Below, piece by piece: positions 1 through 8,709 of a stretch of 64,000 bases of DNA (positions are counted from its first letter, which is position 1; each line of letters starts with the position of its first letter). The DNA comes from Candidatus Deferrimicrobiaceae bacterium (GTDB taxonomy: Bacteria > Desulfobacterota > Deferrimicrobia > Deferrimicrobiales > Deferrimicrobiaceae), in NCBI GenBank assembly GCA_036504035.1, contig DASXVV010000008.1:124001-188000 (forward strand), in the 5' to 3' direction. Below the pieces are notes generated by a model that was not told the DNA's origin, searched no databases, and was given only the letters and a program-made list of their open reading frames with translations. A program made the position numbers and the translations under genes.

Positions 1-762
1 GTTTTTTCCGTGATTCATTCGAGTTCATGTTTTACGAGCGCAGGCTTCGCAAGAGCGGGGTCAAGGTCATCTCCATCACGCAGCAGACGAGCGATGATCC
101 CGCCGGCGAGATGGCCCGAAAGATGTTCTCGATGTTCGATGAGTACCAGAGCAAGGAAAACGGAAAGCATACGCTTCGCGGGATGCAGGAAAACGCGCGG
201 CAGGGATACTTCAACGGATCACAAAGTCGACGAAGCGGTACTCGCCACCCTTAAACAACGGGTTTTAACAGACGTCCGCGTGACACAGATGCTGCGCGAG
301 TTGAAAGGGCGTCGATCCGCCACCGACGCAACCAAACAGGCGTACTTGAAACAATTAGGCGTGGAGTTGGAAAAGGTGCGGCAGGGCACGGATCGGCTTC
401 ATGAAGCCGTTGCATCGGGCTTCCTGCCGATGGATTCCTCGCTCACAGAGAAGGCGCACAAACTCTCGACGCGGCGTCAGGAGATTCTGACCGAGATGGC
501 CGGGATCAGGCGGGAAGCGGAGATGCCGAACGAGATGCTTTCTCCGAAGAACATCCATGCGTTTACCGAGGCGATGCGGAAACGGCTGAGCGATCCGGAA
601 TGCCAGTTCGGCAAGGATTATCTGCGATTGTTGGTGAAGGAAATCCGGATTACAGGGAAGGAAGTCCGGATGCGCGGCAGTTATGCGGGGATCGCACACG
701 CCATCGTGAAGAAAGAACTGGGCACGGCCTCGCAAGAGGGAGTGCCCAGTTTCATACCAGGA
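1..762 (+). pseudogene. Large serine recombinase remnant, internally deleted and frame-shifted, cut by the left edge
   Basis: The piece from the left edge to about 225 encodes part of a resolvase catalytic domain (motifs YERRLRKSG, ISITQQTSDD, MFSMFDEYQSKE). The piece from about 226 to 760 encodes the C-terminal coiled-coil region of a large serine recombinase, but in a different frame (frame 3 then frame 1). The usual central recombinase domain, expected after the ENARQGYFNGS segment, is missing. I infer a deletion fused the two halves and shifted the frame, so no active site-specific recombinase is made. The C-terminal frame runs without a stop into the tRNA-Arg gene on the other strand. 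Recombinase debris beside a tRNA 3' end suggests an old integration site. Confidence 0.8.
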
Positions 763-838
763 TGGTGCGCCCTGAGGGATTCGAACCCCCAACCCTCAGA
801 TCCGAAGTCTGATGCTCTATCCGTTGAGCCAAGGGCGC
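763..838 (-). tRNA. tRNA-Arg (anticodon TCG)
   Basis: On the minus strand the 76 bases fold as a cloverleaf. The 7-bp acceptor stem is GCGCCCT with AGGGCGC, the discriminator is A and CCA is encoded. The anticodon loop CTTCGGA gives anticodon TCG, which reads CGA, and the T-loop is GGTTCGAATCC. The 3' end faces the recombinase remnant at the left edge, the side on which tRNA-targeting elements usually integrate. Confidence 0.95.
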
Positions 839-847
839 GTGGTTGCC

Positions 848-853
848 ATCATA
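848..853 (-). promoter_or_regulatory. Possible -10 box of the tRNA-Arg promoter
   Basis: On the minus strand TATGAT lies 10 bases upstream of the tRNA 5' end, the right distance for a -10 hexamer. I see no good -35 match 17 bases further up. The rest of the 839-1173 gap shows no supported gene; it contains only the leader of the secreted-protein gene starting at 1174. Confidence 0.3.
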
Positions 854-1173
854 ACGCGACCGTGGGCGGCGCGGTAGGACTTTCGAGCATGATGGAAAAG
901 AACGATATCGATTGGTTATGGAACGTGCGGCGACGGCCGGTCGGTTACGCCGGAAACCATGGACGGCAACTGCGGATAAGCAGGACCGGAGGATTCCCAA
1001 ACAGTAATCGTCCTTGTTCACCATATGCATCTTTTGGCAACATTTCGCAGTGCCCCCCGTAGTAACCCGCGATGACTTTCCCGAAGTCAGCAACCGATCC
1101 AGTATTCAGGAGTAATAGCCGCGGACCAAGACGGGAGCATCTGGCAGTTCAATTCCCGGCAGGAGGAATCTTG

Positions 1174-2295
1174 ATGAAGAAGGCACTTGTCTTTTTTGCG
1201 TTGGCCGCGGTTCTAGTGTTTCCGCCCGTCCTCGCCCCGGCGGGGGCGACGGATCTGCTCGTCGACAATTTCGACGGTTATCGGGCCGGCGAGTCGATCA
1301 GCGCGAAAACGACCGGCTGGCTCCCTTTTTGGAACGCCGTGAACGATCCCGTGAACAACATCTGGACCGATCAGGCCGGGTCGGTTGATCCGGGTCGCGG
1401 AGTGGTCATGCAGGCCTACGGCGACCACGCCGGTTGCTGGGCAAGCGACTCCCTCCGGGAATTCGCCTATCCGGCGGATGCGAAGACGAAGATCTACATC
1501 CAATTCGACATGATGCCCAGCGGCGACATCCTGGCCACCGGGAACCAGGTATGCCCGGAAAACCGTTACGACATCGGCGCGCGGCTCTTCGCCGACACCA
1601 GCGGCAACTGGAACGGGAAGGTGGCCAACCTGGTCGTCGCAGGCATCGAGCAGGTCCATGACGGGCGGATGGTCATCGACAACGCCCTTGCTCCGAATCG
1701 CTGGTACCGGGTGTTGGTCGAGGTGGACCGGAGCACGGGCGCCAAGCGCCTCTGGCGTGATGGGTCCCCCTGGGCCGACCTGACCGGCTCGCCCGACCCG
1801 GCGCTGCTTTCCGACGGCTCCCCGGTGGGATACGTCTCCTTCACGAGCGGGGGCGGAAAGGGCTGGATCGATCGCGTCCGGGTGTTCACCGACACCGTCC
1901 CTCCGGTCACCCGGGTGAGCCTGGCCGGGAAGAAAAGTTGCGGGATCGATTCCTATTCGGGCGGCGTGACTGTCTCCCTTTCGGCCGTCGATGACGGGAC
2001 CGGGGTCGACTTCACCGAGTACAGCCTCGACGCCGGGGGAAATTGGAGCCGATACTTCGTGCCGTTCAAGATCACTGCCGAGGGTGCGACTGCGATCGAT
2101 TACCGGTCCGTGGACAAGGCGGGGAACGTCGAGCTGTTCGGAGTCGCCGCCTTTAGCATTGACAAGGCGCAGGGCCGGGACCGCGGGAAATCGAAGGACA
2201 ACGACAAGAACCAGCGGAAGGACAAGAAGCAGAATCATCGATCGGAGAAAGACGGCAAGGGGAATCGCGAATACGGCGAAAGGGACCGGGACTGA
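1174..2295 (+). CDS. Secreted protein: jelly-roll-like domain, Ig-like repeat and highly charged tail
   Basis: The start at 1174 has a strong ribosome site (aggagga) and begins a classic signal peptide (MKKALVFFALAAVLV). An in-frame upstream ATG at 1072 lacks this support. The mature protein (373 aa with the signal) begins with a domain of about 230 residues resembling a concanavalin/LamG-like jelly roll. Next comes a segment like the OmpL47 or bacterial Ig-type repeat (EYSLDAGGNWSRY, YRSVDKAGNVE). The last 50 residues are almost entirely K, R, D, E, N and Q and probably disordered. Likely exported to the envelope or outside; the ligand is unknown. Single gene, followed by a terminator. Confidence 0.7.
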   Translation: MKKALVFFALAAVLVFPPVLAPAGATDLLVDNFDGYRAGESISAKTTGWLPFWNAVNDPVNNIWTDQAGSVDPGRGVVMQAYGDHAGCWASDSLREFAYPADAKTKIYIQFDMMPSGDILATGNQVCPENRYDIGARLFADTSGNWNGKVANLVVAGIEQVHDGRMVIDNALAPNRWYRVLVEVDRSTGAKRLWRDGSPWADLTGSPDPALLSDGSPVGYVSFTSGGGKGWIDRVRVFTDTVPPVTRVSLAGKKSCGIDSYSGGVTVSLSAVDDGTGVDFTEYSLDAGGNWSRYFVPFKITAEGATAIDYRSVDKAGNVELFGVAAFSIDKAQGRDRGKSKDNDKNQRKDKKQNHRSEKDGKGNREYGERDRD

Positions 2296-2385
2296 CGCCG
2301 ACCGGTTTTCCGCGCCAAGGGGGAATGCCGCGCGCCCCCTGGGCGCACGAGAGTGGCAGGACGAGATCCGGATTCGTCACGCAGG

Positions 2386-2417
2386 GGCCCGCCAGGATAT
2401 TCCTGAGCGGGCCTTTT
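2386..2417 (+). terminator. Rho-independent terminator after the secreted-protein gene
   Basis: GGCCCGC (2386-2392) pairs with GCGGGCC (2407-2413), an inner stem CAGGA/TCCTG extends the helix, and TTTT follows. It lies between the secreted-protein gene and the next sensor kinase. Confidence 0.8.
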
Positions 2418-2499
2418 CGTTTCATCGCGTAATGTGTAATCTTGGCGAAGGGCTCGGGGGGGCGGCACGTTCCAAGATCCCTCCGGCTGGAGAAGACGC

Positions 2500-4626
2500 A
2501 TGGATATAGATTCATCGGGCACTTCTCGGGAACGCAGATCCGCCACGCGTTTGACGGCTGTTTTCAGCCTTCTGCTTATCCTCGGCGGGTGGGCGGGGCT
2601 GGTCGGCATCTCCCTGCTGGACTACCGACGGGAAATCGACCGCATCCAAAGCGAAAACGCCTTTGCCGCCCTCGCCTTCGAGGAACATGCCCGACGCGTC
2701 CTCAAGGAAGCCGACACCGCTCTTCTGTTCATGAAGGACGAATTCGAGAAGACCGGTTCGGTCTCCGAGAGCATGAAAGACTTCGGGCGGCGGACGAAAG
2801 AAGATCTCCAGGCGATCCAGGTCGGAGTCTCCGATGCCGCGGGCAACCTTCTCTTCAGCGCATTCCCCTACAAGACCCCGTTGAACATCTTCCCCCGCGA
2901 ACATTTCCAGGCCCAGCTCCGCCGGAGCGACGCAGGCTTTTACATCGCCAAGCCCATCAAGAGCAGGGCCACGGGCGACTGGGTGATCTTCCTGAGCCGG
3001 AGGATCAACCGGGCGGACGGTTCTTTTGCCGGAATCGTCTCGATCGGGCTTGACCCGTTCTCCTTCGGCAAGGTCTACGGCAACCTGGGAGTCGGGCAAG
3101 GCCGGACCGGGATGCTCGTCGGCAAGGATGACCATGTCGTGCGGGTCAGGATGAGTTTCAACGAGCGTTGGGTGGGGGACGATATCGGCGGGTTCAGCCC
3201 CGTGTTCAAGGCCGCTGCCGGAAAGCCGGCCGGGTTCTACGAGGTCGTGACCGCTCCGGGCCGGATAGCGCGGATGGCGAGCTATCGCGTCATGCCGGAA
3301 TATCCGCTCATCGTGACCGCCTCGGTCATCAAGTCACGGGCGCTTGCGGGGTGGAAGATCCGGACGCTGGCGAACGCCTTCGCGACCTTTCTGTTCTCGC
3401 TTTTCGTCTCCCTGTTCGGCTATTACCTGGTCCGCGCCCTGCGGCTCGTGGCGCAAGGCAGGGAAGCGATGCAGGCACTCCAGGAGCGGCTGGTGCAGTC
3501 GCAGAAGATCGAGGCGATCGGGACCCTTGCCGGCGGCGTGGCCCACGATTTCAACAACATGCTGGGCGTCATCCTCGGGCATACCGAGCTGGTCCTGGCC
3601 CAGGTCGACCCGAATGCGCCGTTCCGTCACAACCTGGAAGAGATCAACAAGGCCGCACAACGATCCGCCGACGTGACGCGCCAGCTGCTGGCGTTCGCCC
3701 GGAAGCAGACGGTCGCGCCCAAGGTGCTGGATCTCAACGAAAGCCTGGAGTCGGTGCTCCGAATGATCCGCAGCCTCATCGGGGAGGACATCAAGCTGTC
3801 CTGGAAACCGGGGCGGAATCTCTGGAAAGTGAAGATCGATCCGTCGCAGGTGGACCAGTTGATGGCCAACCTGGCCACCAACGCGCGGGATGCGATCTCC
3901 GGGATCGGAGAGATCGCCATCGAGACCTCCAACGCCACGATCGACCAGCAGTACTGCAGCGGCCATCCCGGCTCCTTGCCCGGGGCATACGTCGTCCTGT
4001 CGGTGAGCGACGACGGCTGCGGAATCCCGCATGACAAGATCGACCACATCTTCGATCCGTTCTTCACCACGAAGGAACAGGGGAAGGGCACGGGCCTCGG
4101 GCTGGCGACGGTTTTCGGAATCGTCAAGCAGAACGGGGGGTACATCAACGTCTACAGCGAGCCCGGCCGCGGGACGACGTTCACGATCTATCTCCCGAGG
4201 GCGGAAGCCGGGCGGGATGGAGTGCCCGACGAAAGCACACCGCAACCGGAACTGCACGGGGGGGCGGAAACGATCCTGGTCGTCGAGGACGAAGAGAGCA
4301 ACCTGAACCTCGTGACACAGATGCTCGAATCCTTCGGGTACCGGGTGCTGGCCGCGAACAGCCCGTCCGGGGCGATCCGGCTGTTCAAAGCGAACGGGGG
4401 ATCGATCGACCTTTTGGTGACGGATGTCATAATGCCGGAGATGGACGGGCGGAAGCTGCGAGACATCCTGGCCGGGGACCAGCCCGGCCTCAAGACGCTC
4501 TACATGTCGGGATACACCGCAAGCGTGATCACCGACCGCGGGGTTCTGGACGAAGGGGTCAACTTCATCCAGAAGCCGTTCACGCGCAGGGACCTGGTCA
4601 CCAAGGTCCGCGAGGCGCTCGACTGA
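2500..4626 (+). CDS. Membrane-bound hybrid sensor histidine kinase with C-terminal receiver domain
   Basis: 708 aa. A first transmembrane helix (about residues 21-40) and a second (about 288-308) bracket a periplasmic region of about 240 residues typical of PDC/Cache sensors. The HisKA motif GGVAHDFNNML contains the phospho-acceptor H349, followed by an HATPase_c domain (DDGCGIP, GTGLGLATV). The C-terminal REC domain has the phosphorylation site D642 in TDVIMPEMDG and the conserved K in QKPF. It autophosphorylates in response to an unknown periplasmic ligand and passes phosphate to its own receiver. No output-domain partner is adjacent. The start has a GGAG site. Confidence 0.9.
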   Translation: MDIDSSGTSRERRSATRLTAVFSLLLILGGWAGLVGISLLDYRREIDRIQSENAFAALAFEEHARRVLKEADTALLFMKDEFEKTGSVSESMKDFGRRTKEDLQAIQVGVSDAAGNLLFSAFPYKTPLNIFPREHFQAQLRRSDAGFYIAKPIKSRATGDWVIFLSRRINRADGSFAGIVSIGLDPFSFGKVYGNLGVGQGRTGMLVGKDDHVVRVRMSFNERWVGDDIGGFSPVFKAAAGKPAGFYEVVTAPGRIARMASYRVMPEYPLIVTASVIKSRALAGWKIRTLANAFATFLFSLFVSLFGYYLVRALRLVAQGREAMQALQERLVQSQKIEAIGTLAGGVAHDFNNMLGVILGHTELVLAQVDPNAPFRHNLEEINKAAQRSADVTRQLLAFARKQTVAPKVLDLNESLESVLRMIRSLIGEDIKLSWKPGRNLWKVKIDPSQVDQLMANLATNARDAISGIGEIAIETSNATIDQQYCSGHPGSLPGAYVVLSVSDDGCGIPHDKIDHIFDPFFTTKEQGKGTGLGLATVFGIVKQNGGYINVYSEPGRGTTFTIYLPRAEAGRDGVPDESTPQPELHGGAETILVVEDEESNLNLVTQMLESFGYRVLAANSPSGAIRLFKANGGSIDLLVTDVIMPEMDGRKLRDILAGDQPGLKTLYMSGYTASVITDRGVLDEGVNFIQKPFTRRDLVTKVREALD

Positions 4627-4742
4627 CGCCGCGCTACTTTCATGCCTCCAACCGGTAGCGCATCCGGGGGCTTGCGACCGGCGTTATGGCGTGCAATAAA
4701 TGATGTAGTGAATTGCATTCCACGGTCCGGAGGAGGCGAACG

Positions 4743-5210
4743 ATGAAGGGAAACGCAAAGCTCATCGAGAAGTTGAACGCGCTGCTGGCGGAGGAGCTGA
4801 CCGCCATCAGCCAGTACATGGTCCATTCGGAGATGTCCGCCAACTGGGGATACGAGAAGCTGCACAAGCATTTCGAGAAGCGCGCCATCGACGAGATGAA
4901 GCACGCCGAGAAGCTCATCGGCCGGATCCTCTTCCTGGAGGGGCTCCCGATCGTCAGCAACCTGGGCAAGATGCACATCGGCGCGGACGCAGCAAAGCAG
5001 CTCACGAACGACCACGCATCCGAGATGGTCGCGATCAAGGGGTATAACGACGGCATCAAGCTCGCGGGCGAGGTCGGCGACTACGCGACGCGGGAGATCC
5101 TCGAGAACATCCTGCACGACGAGGACGCGCATATCGACGGGATCGAGGAGTTGCAGGACCAGATCGGCCACATGACGCTGCCCCTCTTCCTGACCACCCA
5201 GATCAACTAA
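4743..5210 (+). CDS. bfr: Bacterioferritin
   Basis: 155 aa, normal length. All di-iron ferroxidase ligands are in family positions: E18, E51, H54, E94, E127 and H130. M52, the residue that coordinates haem in bacterioferritins, is present in IDEMKHAEKL. It oxidises Fe(II) and stores iron in a 24-mer cytoplasmic shell. I chose the ATG at 4743 because a strong cggagga site precedes it; an upstream ATG at 4713 has none. Monocistronic, with a perfect hairpin just downstream. The bacterioferritin-associated ferredoxin gene is not nearby. Confidence 0.95.
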   Translation: MKGNAKLIEKLNALLAEELTAISQYMVHSEMSANWGYEKLHKHFEKRAIDEMKHAEKLIGRILFLEGLPIVSNLGKMHIGADAAKQLTNDHASEMVAIKGYNDGIKLAGEVGDYATREILENILHDEDAHIDGIEELQDQIGHMTLPLFLTTQIN

Positions 5211-5229
5211 CGCTTCTCCCCGAAAGTCG

Positions 5230-5259
5230 GGCCCCGCTCCGGTACGCCGGAGCGGGGCC
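5230..5259. terminator. Bidirectional hairpin terminator between bfr and the VOC gene
   Basis: A perfect 13-bp stem (5230-5242 with 5247-5259) closes on a 4-base loop. The trailing T-run is weak. It lies between convergent genes and may stop transcription from both sides. Confidence 0.7.
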
Positions 5260-5295
5260 TTGTCGCTTGATCCGAAGCGCTTCGGACGGGAGGCC

Positions 5296-5667
5296 TTATT
5301 TCCCATCCTTCCATGGCGACATCAACTGGAAATAGTTTCCGTCCGGATCCGCGAAGGTCGCGATCCAGAAATCCTTGCCCTCTCCCATCTGGTAGGGTTC
5401 GGCGACGACCCGGGCTCCCATCCCCTTGATCCGCTCGAACTCGGCTTTCACTTCAGCCGTCTGGAAATTGAGCAGGATCCGCTCCGGAGCCGGGTTCGAT
5501 CCCTTGACCCGGTCGTGCGGCCCGACGCCCATAAATGCGGCGCCGACCTGGTAGCCGTAAAAGCCCCCTTCCTCCATGTCGGGGTTCTTGGCGAAGATCT
5601 TCTTGTAAAACTCGGAGAGCGCCGCCGGATTCTCGGAGAAGATCATGACCGAATTCAGGTTCAGCAC
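5296..5667 (-). CDS. VOC (glyoxalase/bleomycin-resistance fold) family protein
   Basis: About 123 aa, a single VOC module. The N-terminal half reads NSVMIFSENPAALSEFYKKIF and the second half ends FADPDGNYFQLMSPW, the usual edge strand of this fold, including the metal-binding E/Q position. Substrate unknown; these proteins include lyases, dioxygenases and resistance proteins. I prefer the GTG at 5667, preceded by AAAGGGGG at good spacing, over the in-frame ATG at 5694. It lies 96 bases downstream of the GspE-like gene on the same strand and may be its last cistron. Confidence 0.75.
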   Translation of the reverse strand: MLNLNSVMIFSENPAALSEFYKKIFAKNPDMEEGGFYGYQVGAAFMGVGPHDRVKGSNPAPERILLNFQTAEVKAEFERIKGMGARVVAEPYQMGEGKDFWIATFADPDGNYFQLMSPWKDGK

Positions 5668-5763
5668 GCGATCCACCCCCTTTCGATTCCGCACATCGAT
5701 CGGCTTTTCCTTAGATGGCCGGCGGCCGGGTTGCGTCGCGGGCGCCGATAGAGCCGGATACCG

Positions 5764-8064
5764 CTACATGCAGACCTTGAGCACCTGTTTCATGTCCGTC
5801 AGCCCCCGGAGCACCTTGAGCATTCCGTCCATCTTGAGCGTCAGCATCCCCTCGTCGAGTGCGAGCCGCTTCAGGACGGCGACGTCGGCCTTCTTCCGGA
5901 TGGCGTCCTTGACGGCCGGCGTCCCGACCAGCAGTTCGTGGAGCGCGATCCGCCCCCTGTAGCCGGTCCCGTTGCAGTGCTGGCATCCCACCGGCCCCAT
6001 GACCGCGACCGACTCGAAGCTCGGGAACTTACACTCGGCCGGCGCTTCCAGCAGGAACTCGTCCCGCATCCGGTCGTAGGACTGCCGGGGCAGCGCGACC
6101 TTCTCGCGGCAGTCGACGCAAAGCCTCCGGCAAAGCCGCTGGGCGATGATTCCCAGCAAGGCGTCCGCGAAGTTGAAGGGGTCCATTCCCATTTCGATCA
6201 GGCGCACCGCGGTCTCCGGGGCGTTGTTGGTGTGGAGGGTGCTGAGCACGAGGTGTCCGGTGAGCGACGCCTCGATCGTGATCCGCGCGGTCTCCGCGTC
6301 GCGCATCTCCCCGATCATGACGACATCCGGATCGCCGCGCAGGAAGGAGCGCATCGCCTCGGCGAAGGTGAACCCGATCCGGGCGTTGACCTGCACCTGG
6401 CGCAGGCCCGGCTGCGTGATCTCGACAGGGTCCTCGGCCGTCCAGATCTTCCGCTCCGGCTGGTTGATGGAACCAAGGATCGAATGCAGGGTGGTTGTCT
6501 TCCCGGAGCCGGTCGGGCCGACGCAGAGGATGACCCCGTAGGGCTTCGCGGCGATCTCGTGGATGCGCGCAAGCGTCGACGGGAGCAGCTCCATCGCCTC
6601 AAGCGGCATCAGTTTCGTGGCGGAGAGCACCCGGAGCACGGCGTCCTCCAGTTTCCCGATGGTGGGGGTGATCTCCACCCGGTATTCGACCCGCTGTTTT
6701 TCGAGCCGGAGCATGAACTTGCCGCTCTGGGGCTTGCGCCGCTCGGCGATGTCGAGCGCGGCGAGGATCTTGAGGCGTGAGATGACGGCGTACCGGTAGG
6801 CGGGCGCGATCCGGTGGGCGACGAGGCACTCCCCGTCGATCCGGTAACGGATCACGACCGGCTGACGGGGGCCGCCCGGCTCGAAGTGGATGTCGGATGC
6901 GCCCCGGTTGGTGGCGTCGATCAGGATCTTGTTGACGAGGGAGATGACCTCGGAGTCGGGCTCGACGTAGAGGCTCTCGCGGTCATCCTCGACCTCCTCC
7001 TCGACCATCGGCTCCTGCGCCACCCCCGCGAACTCGAGGGGGGCGGGGGGAGGATCCGGTTTCTTCCGGTAGTGGCGCTCGATCGCCTCGGCGATCTTGG
7101 CGGCCGGAGCAACGACCAGCTCGATCTCGTGCTTCGTCCGAAGGCGCAGGGCGTCCCCGATGGTGTGGTCGGCTGGTGCCGAGGTGGCGACGACGAGGCG
7201 GTCTTCCTCGATTTCGAGGGGAAGGACGTGCAGCCGGTCGACCAGCCCCTCGGACAGGGCGGCGAGCGCCTCATCAGTGGGGACGCGTCCGGTGAGGTCG
7301 ACGAACCGCATCTGGAACTTGGCGGCCAACGCGTTGAGCAGCTGCTCCTCGGTGACCAGCCCCTGCCTGACCAGAAGCTCGCCGACACGGACCCGCTTTC
7401 CGGAAACCTGCTTGTCGAAGGCCTTCTCGATCTGCTCGCGCGTTACGAGCCCGGCGGCGATCAGCACCTCGCCGACCCGGACGTTTCGCCGGTCCGTCTT
7501 GCGGGCGGTGCGCAGCGTCTTCTCGATCGTCTCCTTCGGCACCTTGGCCGATTCGGAGATCAGGTCCCCGATCCGCCGGTCCCGGAGCGCTTTCTGGGCG
7601 TCGAGCGCCTGGTCGATCTTGTCGGCGGAAAGGAGTCCCTTCTCGAGCAGGATGTCGCCCAGACTCTTTTCCTGGTGCCGGAAGCGGACGGCGGTCTTGA
7701 CGAAGAAGATCATCTTGAAGCCGTTTGAGGGCGGTTCGCCCACGAGCGTGCCGAAGAAGCCCTTCGCGTGGCGGCCCTTCTCGTAGACTTCCACGCGGAA
7801 GTTGTCGCCGGCGGTTGTCTGGACCTCCTCGACCCCGTTCGGTTTGCGGCCGTCGGCCCAGGCGGGAAGCCCTTCGAAGAGGATGTGGGCGACCTCGCTC
7901 ATCGGCAGGAGCGTCTTCTTCCGGTTGCGGTCGACGACGTCGATCTCGATCTCGGTGCCGTCGAAGGGCTGCGCGAGCGTCCCCTGGATGCTTTGGCCGT
8001 TCCTGAGGGTGACAACCAGGTTCGTGGTCATGGACTCCTCTGGAAATGATTGATTTTGGGGCAT
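5764..8064 (-). CDS. GspE/PilB-family secretion ATPase with extended N-terminus
   Basis: 766 aa. Residues 12-90 form an unusual leading domain (ending HILFEGLPAW), followed by tandem MshEN-like modules (LGDILLEKGLL, VGEVLIAAGLV, VGELLVRQGLV). The C-terminal ATPase has Walker A GPTGSGKTTT with K522, an Asp box, Walker B (GDPDVVMIGEMRD) and a His box. Two CxxC pairs (CVDC, CQHC) form the GspE zinc motif. Family role: hexameric motor for type II secretion or type IV pili. No other secretion genes are present. It starts 12 bases after atpD, with a site (AGGGGG) overlapping the atpD stop, so it is probably co-transcribed with the ATPase operon. MshEN domains often bind c-di-GMP, and a diguanylate cyclase lies 12 kb away. 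Confidence 0.88.
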   Translation of the reverse strand: MPQNQSFPEESMTTNLVVTLRNGQSIQGTLAQPFDGTEIEIDVVDRNRKKTLLPMSEVAHILFEGLPAWADGRKPNGVEEVQTTAGDNFRVEVYEKGRHAKGFFGTLVGEPPSNGFKMIFFVKTAVRFRHQEKSLGDILLEKGLLSADKIDQALDAQKALRDRRIGDLISESAKVPKETIEKTLRTARKTDRRNVRVGEVLIAAGLVTREQIEKAFDKQVSGKRVRVGELLVRQGLVTEEQLLNALAAKFQMRFVDLTGRVPTDEALAALSEGLVDRLHVLPLEIEEDRLVVATSAPADHTIGDALRLRTKHEIELVVAPAAKIAEAIERHYRKKPDPPPAPLEFAGVAQEPMVEEEVEDDRESLYVEPDSEVISLVNKILIDATNRGASDIHFEPGGPRQPVVIRYRIDGECLVAHRIAPAYRYAVISRLKILAALDIAERRKPQSGKFMLRLEKQRVEYRVEITPTIGKLEDAVLRVLSATKLMPLEAMELLPSTLARIHEIAAKPYGVILCVGPTGSGKTTTLHSILGSINQPERKIWTAEDPVEITQPGLRQVQVNARIGFTFAEAMRSFLRGDPDVVMIGEMRDAETARITIEASLTGHLVLSTLHTNNAPETAVRLIEMGMDPFNFADALLGIIAQRLCRRLCVDCREKVALPRQSYDRMRDEFLLEAPAECKFPSFESVAVMGPVGCQHCNGTGYRGRIALHELLVGTPAVKDAIRKKADVAVLKRLALDEGMLTLKMDGMLKVLRGLTDMKQVLKVCM

Positions 8065-8076
8065 GTAGCGAGCCCC

Positions 8077-8709
8077 CTATCCTCGCTTCCGCGACTTGAA
8101 ACGCTTCTGCCTGTAGACGTCCTCCCGCTCTCGTTCCTCGAGGGCGAGCCGGATAGCGCGGATTCGCGCCCGGAGCCCCGGGATCACGACCTCGGTGAGG
8201 GCGTTGACGCGGCGGGTCGTTCGTCGGACCTCCGCGCCGATGCGGCGCAGGCGCGCTTCCTCGTCGAGCACCCGGAAGACGGCCTCGAGCGCCTCCTCGA
8301 AGGCACGGGCGGCGTCGTTCGTCGCCGCCGGCACGGCAGAGAGCGCGTATCCGCGTTCGTCGGATCGGCGGGCGAGGTCCGGGCAGCGGATCTCGGGGAA
8401 GCGAACGCCCCAGACGTTGCGCTCGACGAGCGCCACCGGAATCTCGCGGTGCGCTGCGAACGCCGCGGAGGCGACGCCCGCCATGCCGTCCGTCCCCAGC
8501 GCGATCGCCAGCGCTCCCGTCGCCCGCCCCATCGCCTCGTCGAGGCGGCCGCGCCCCGAGACCGCCTGGTCCATCGCCGCGAACAGCTCGCGCACCAGCG
8601 CCTTCCGCTTGCTCCGAAGAAGCTCGAGCCCCTTGCGCGCCCCGCCCTCGCGCGCCGACAGCGACAGCAGCTCCGTCCGCGTGGCGCTGGCCTGCTCGGT
8701 CGCCATCAT
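8077..8709 (-). CDS. atpD: V/A-type ATPase subunit D (central stalk)
   Basis: 210 aa. The N-terminus ([23 protein letters not shown]) and the C-terminal helix ending in a basic KRFKSRKRG are typical of subunit D, the coiled-coil rotor shaft inside the A3B3 head. The start ATG at 8709 overlaps the atpB stop (ATGA); a second ATG follows at once at 8706. Last ATPase gene of the operon. Confidence 0.9.
   Translation of the reverse strand: MMATEQASATRTELLSLSAREGGARKGLELLRSKRKALVRELFAAMDQAVSGRGRLDEAMGRATGALAIALGTDGMAGVASAAFAAHREIPVALVERNVWGVRFPEIRCPDLARRSDERGYALSAVPAATNDAARAFEEALEAVFRVLDEEARLRRIGAEVRRTTRRVNALTEVVIPGLRARIRAIRLALEEREREDVYRQKRFKSRKRG

Noticed and set aside
600-1062. Open frames running through the tRNA-Arg gene, including one ending in RPEGFEPPTLRSEV
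   Set aside because: This peptide is the translated tRNA sequence and a well-known annotation artefact.
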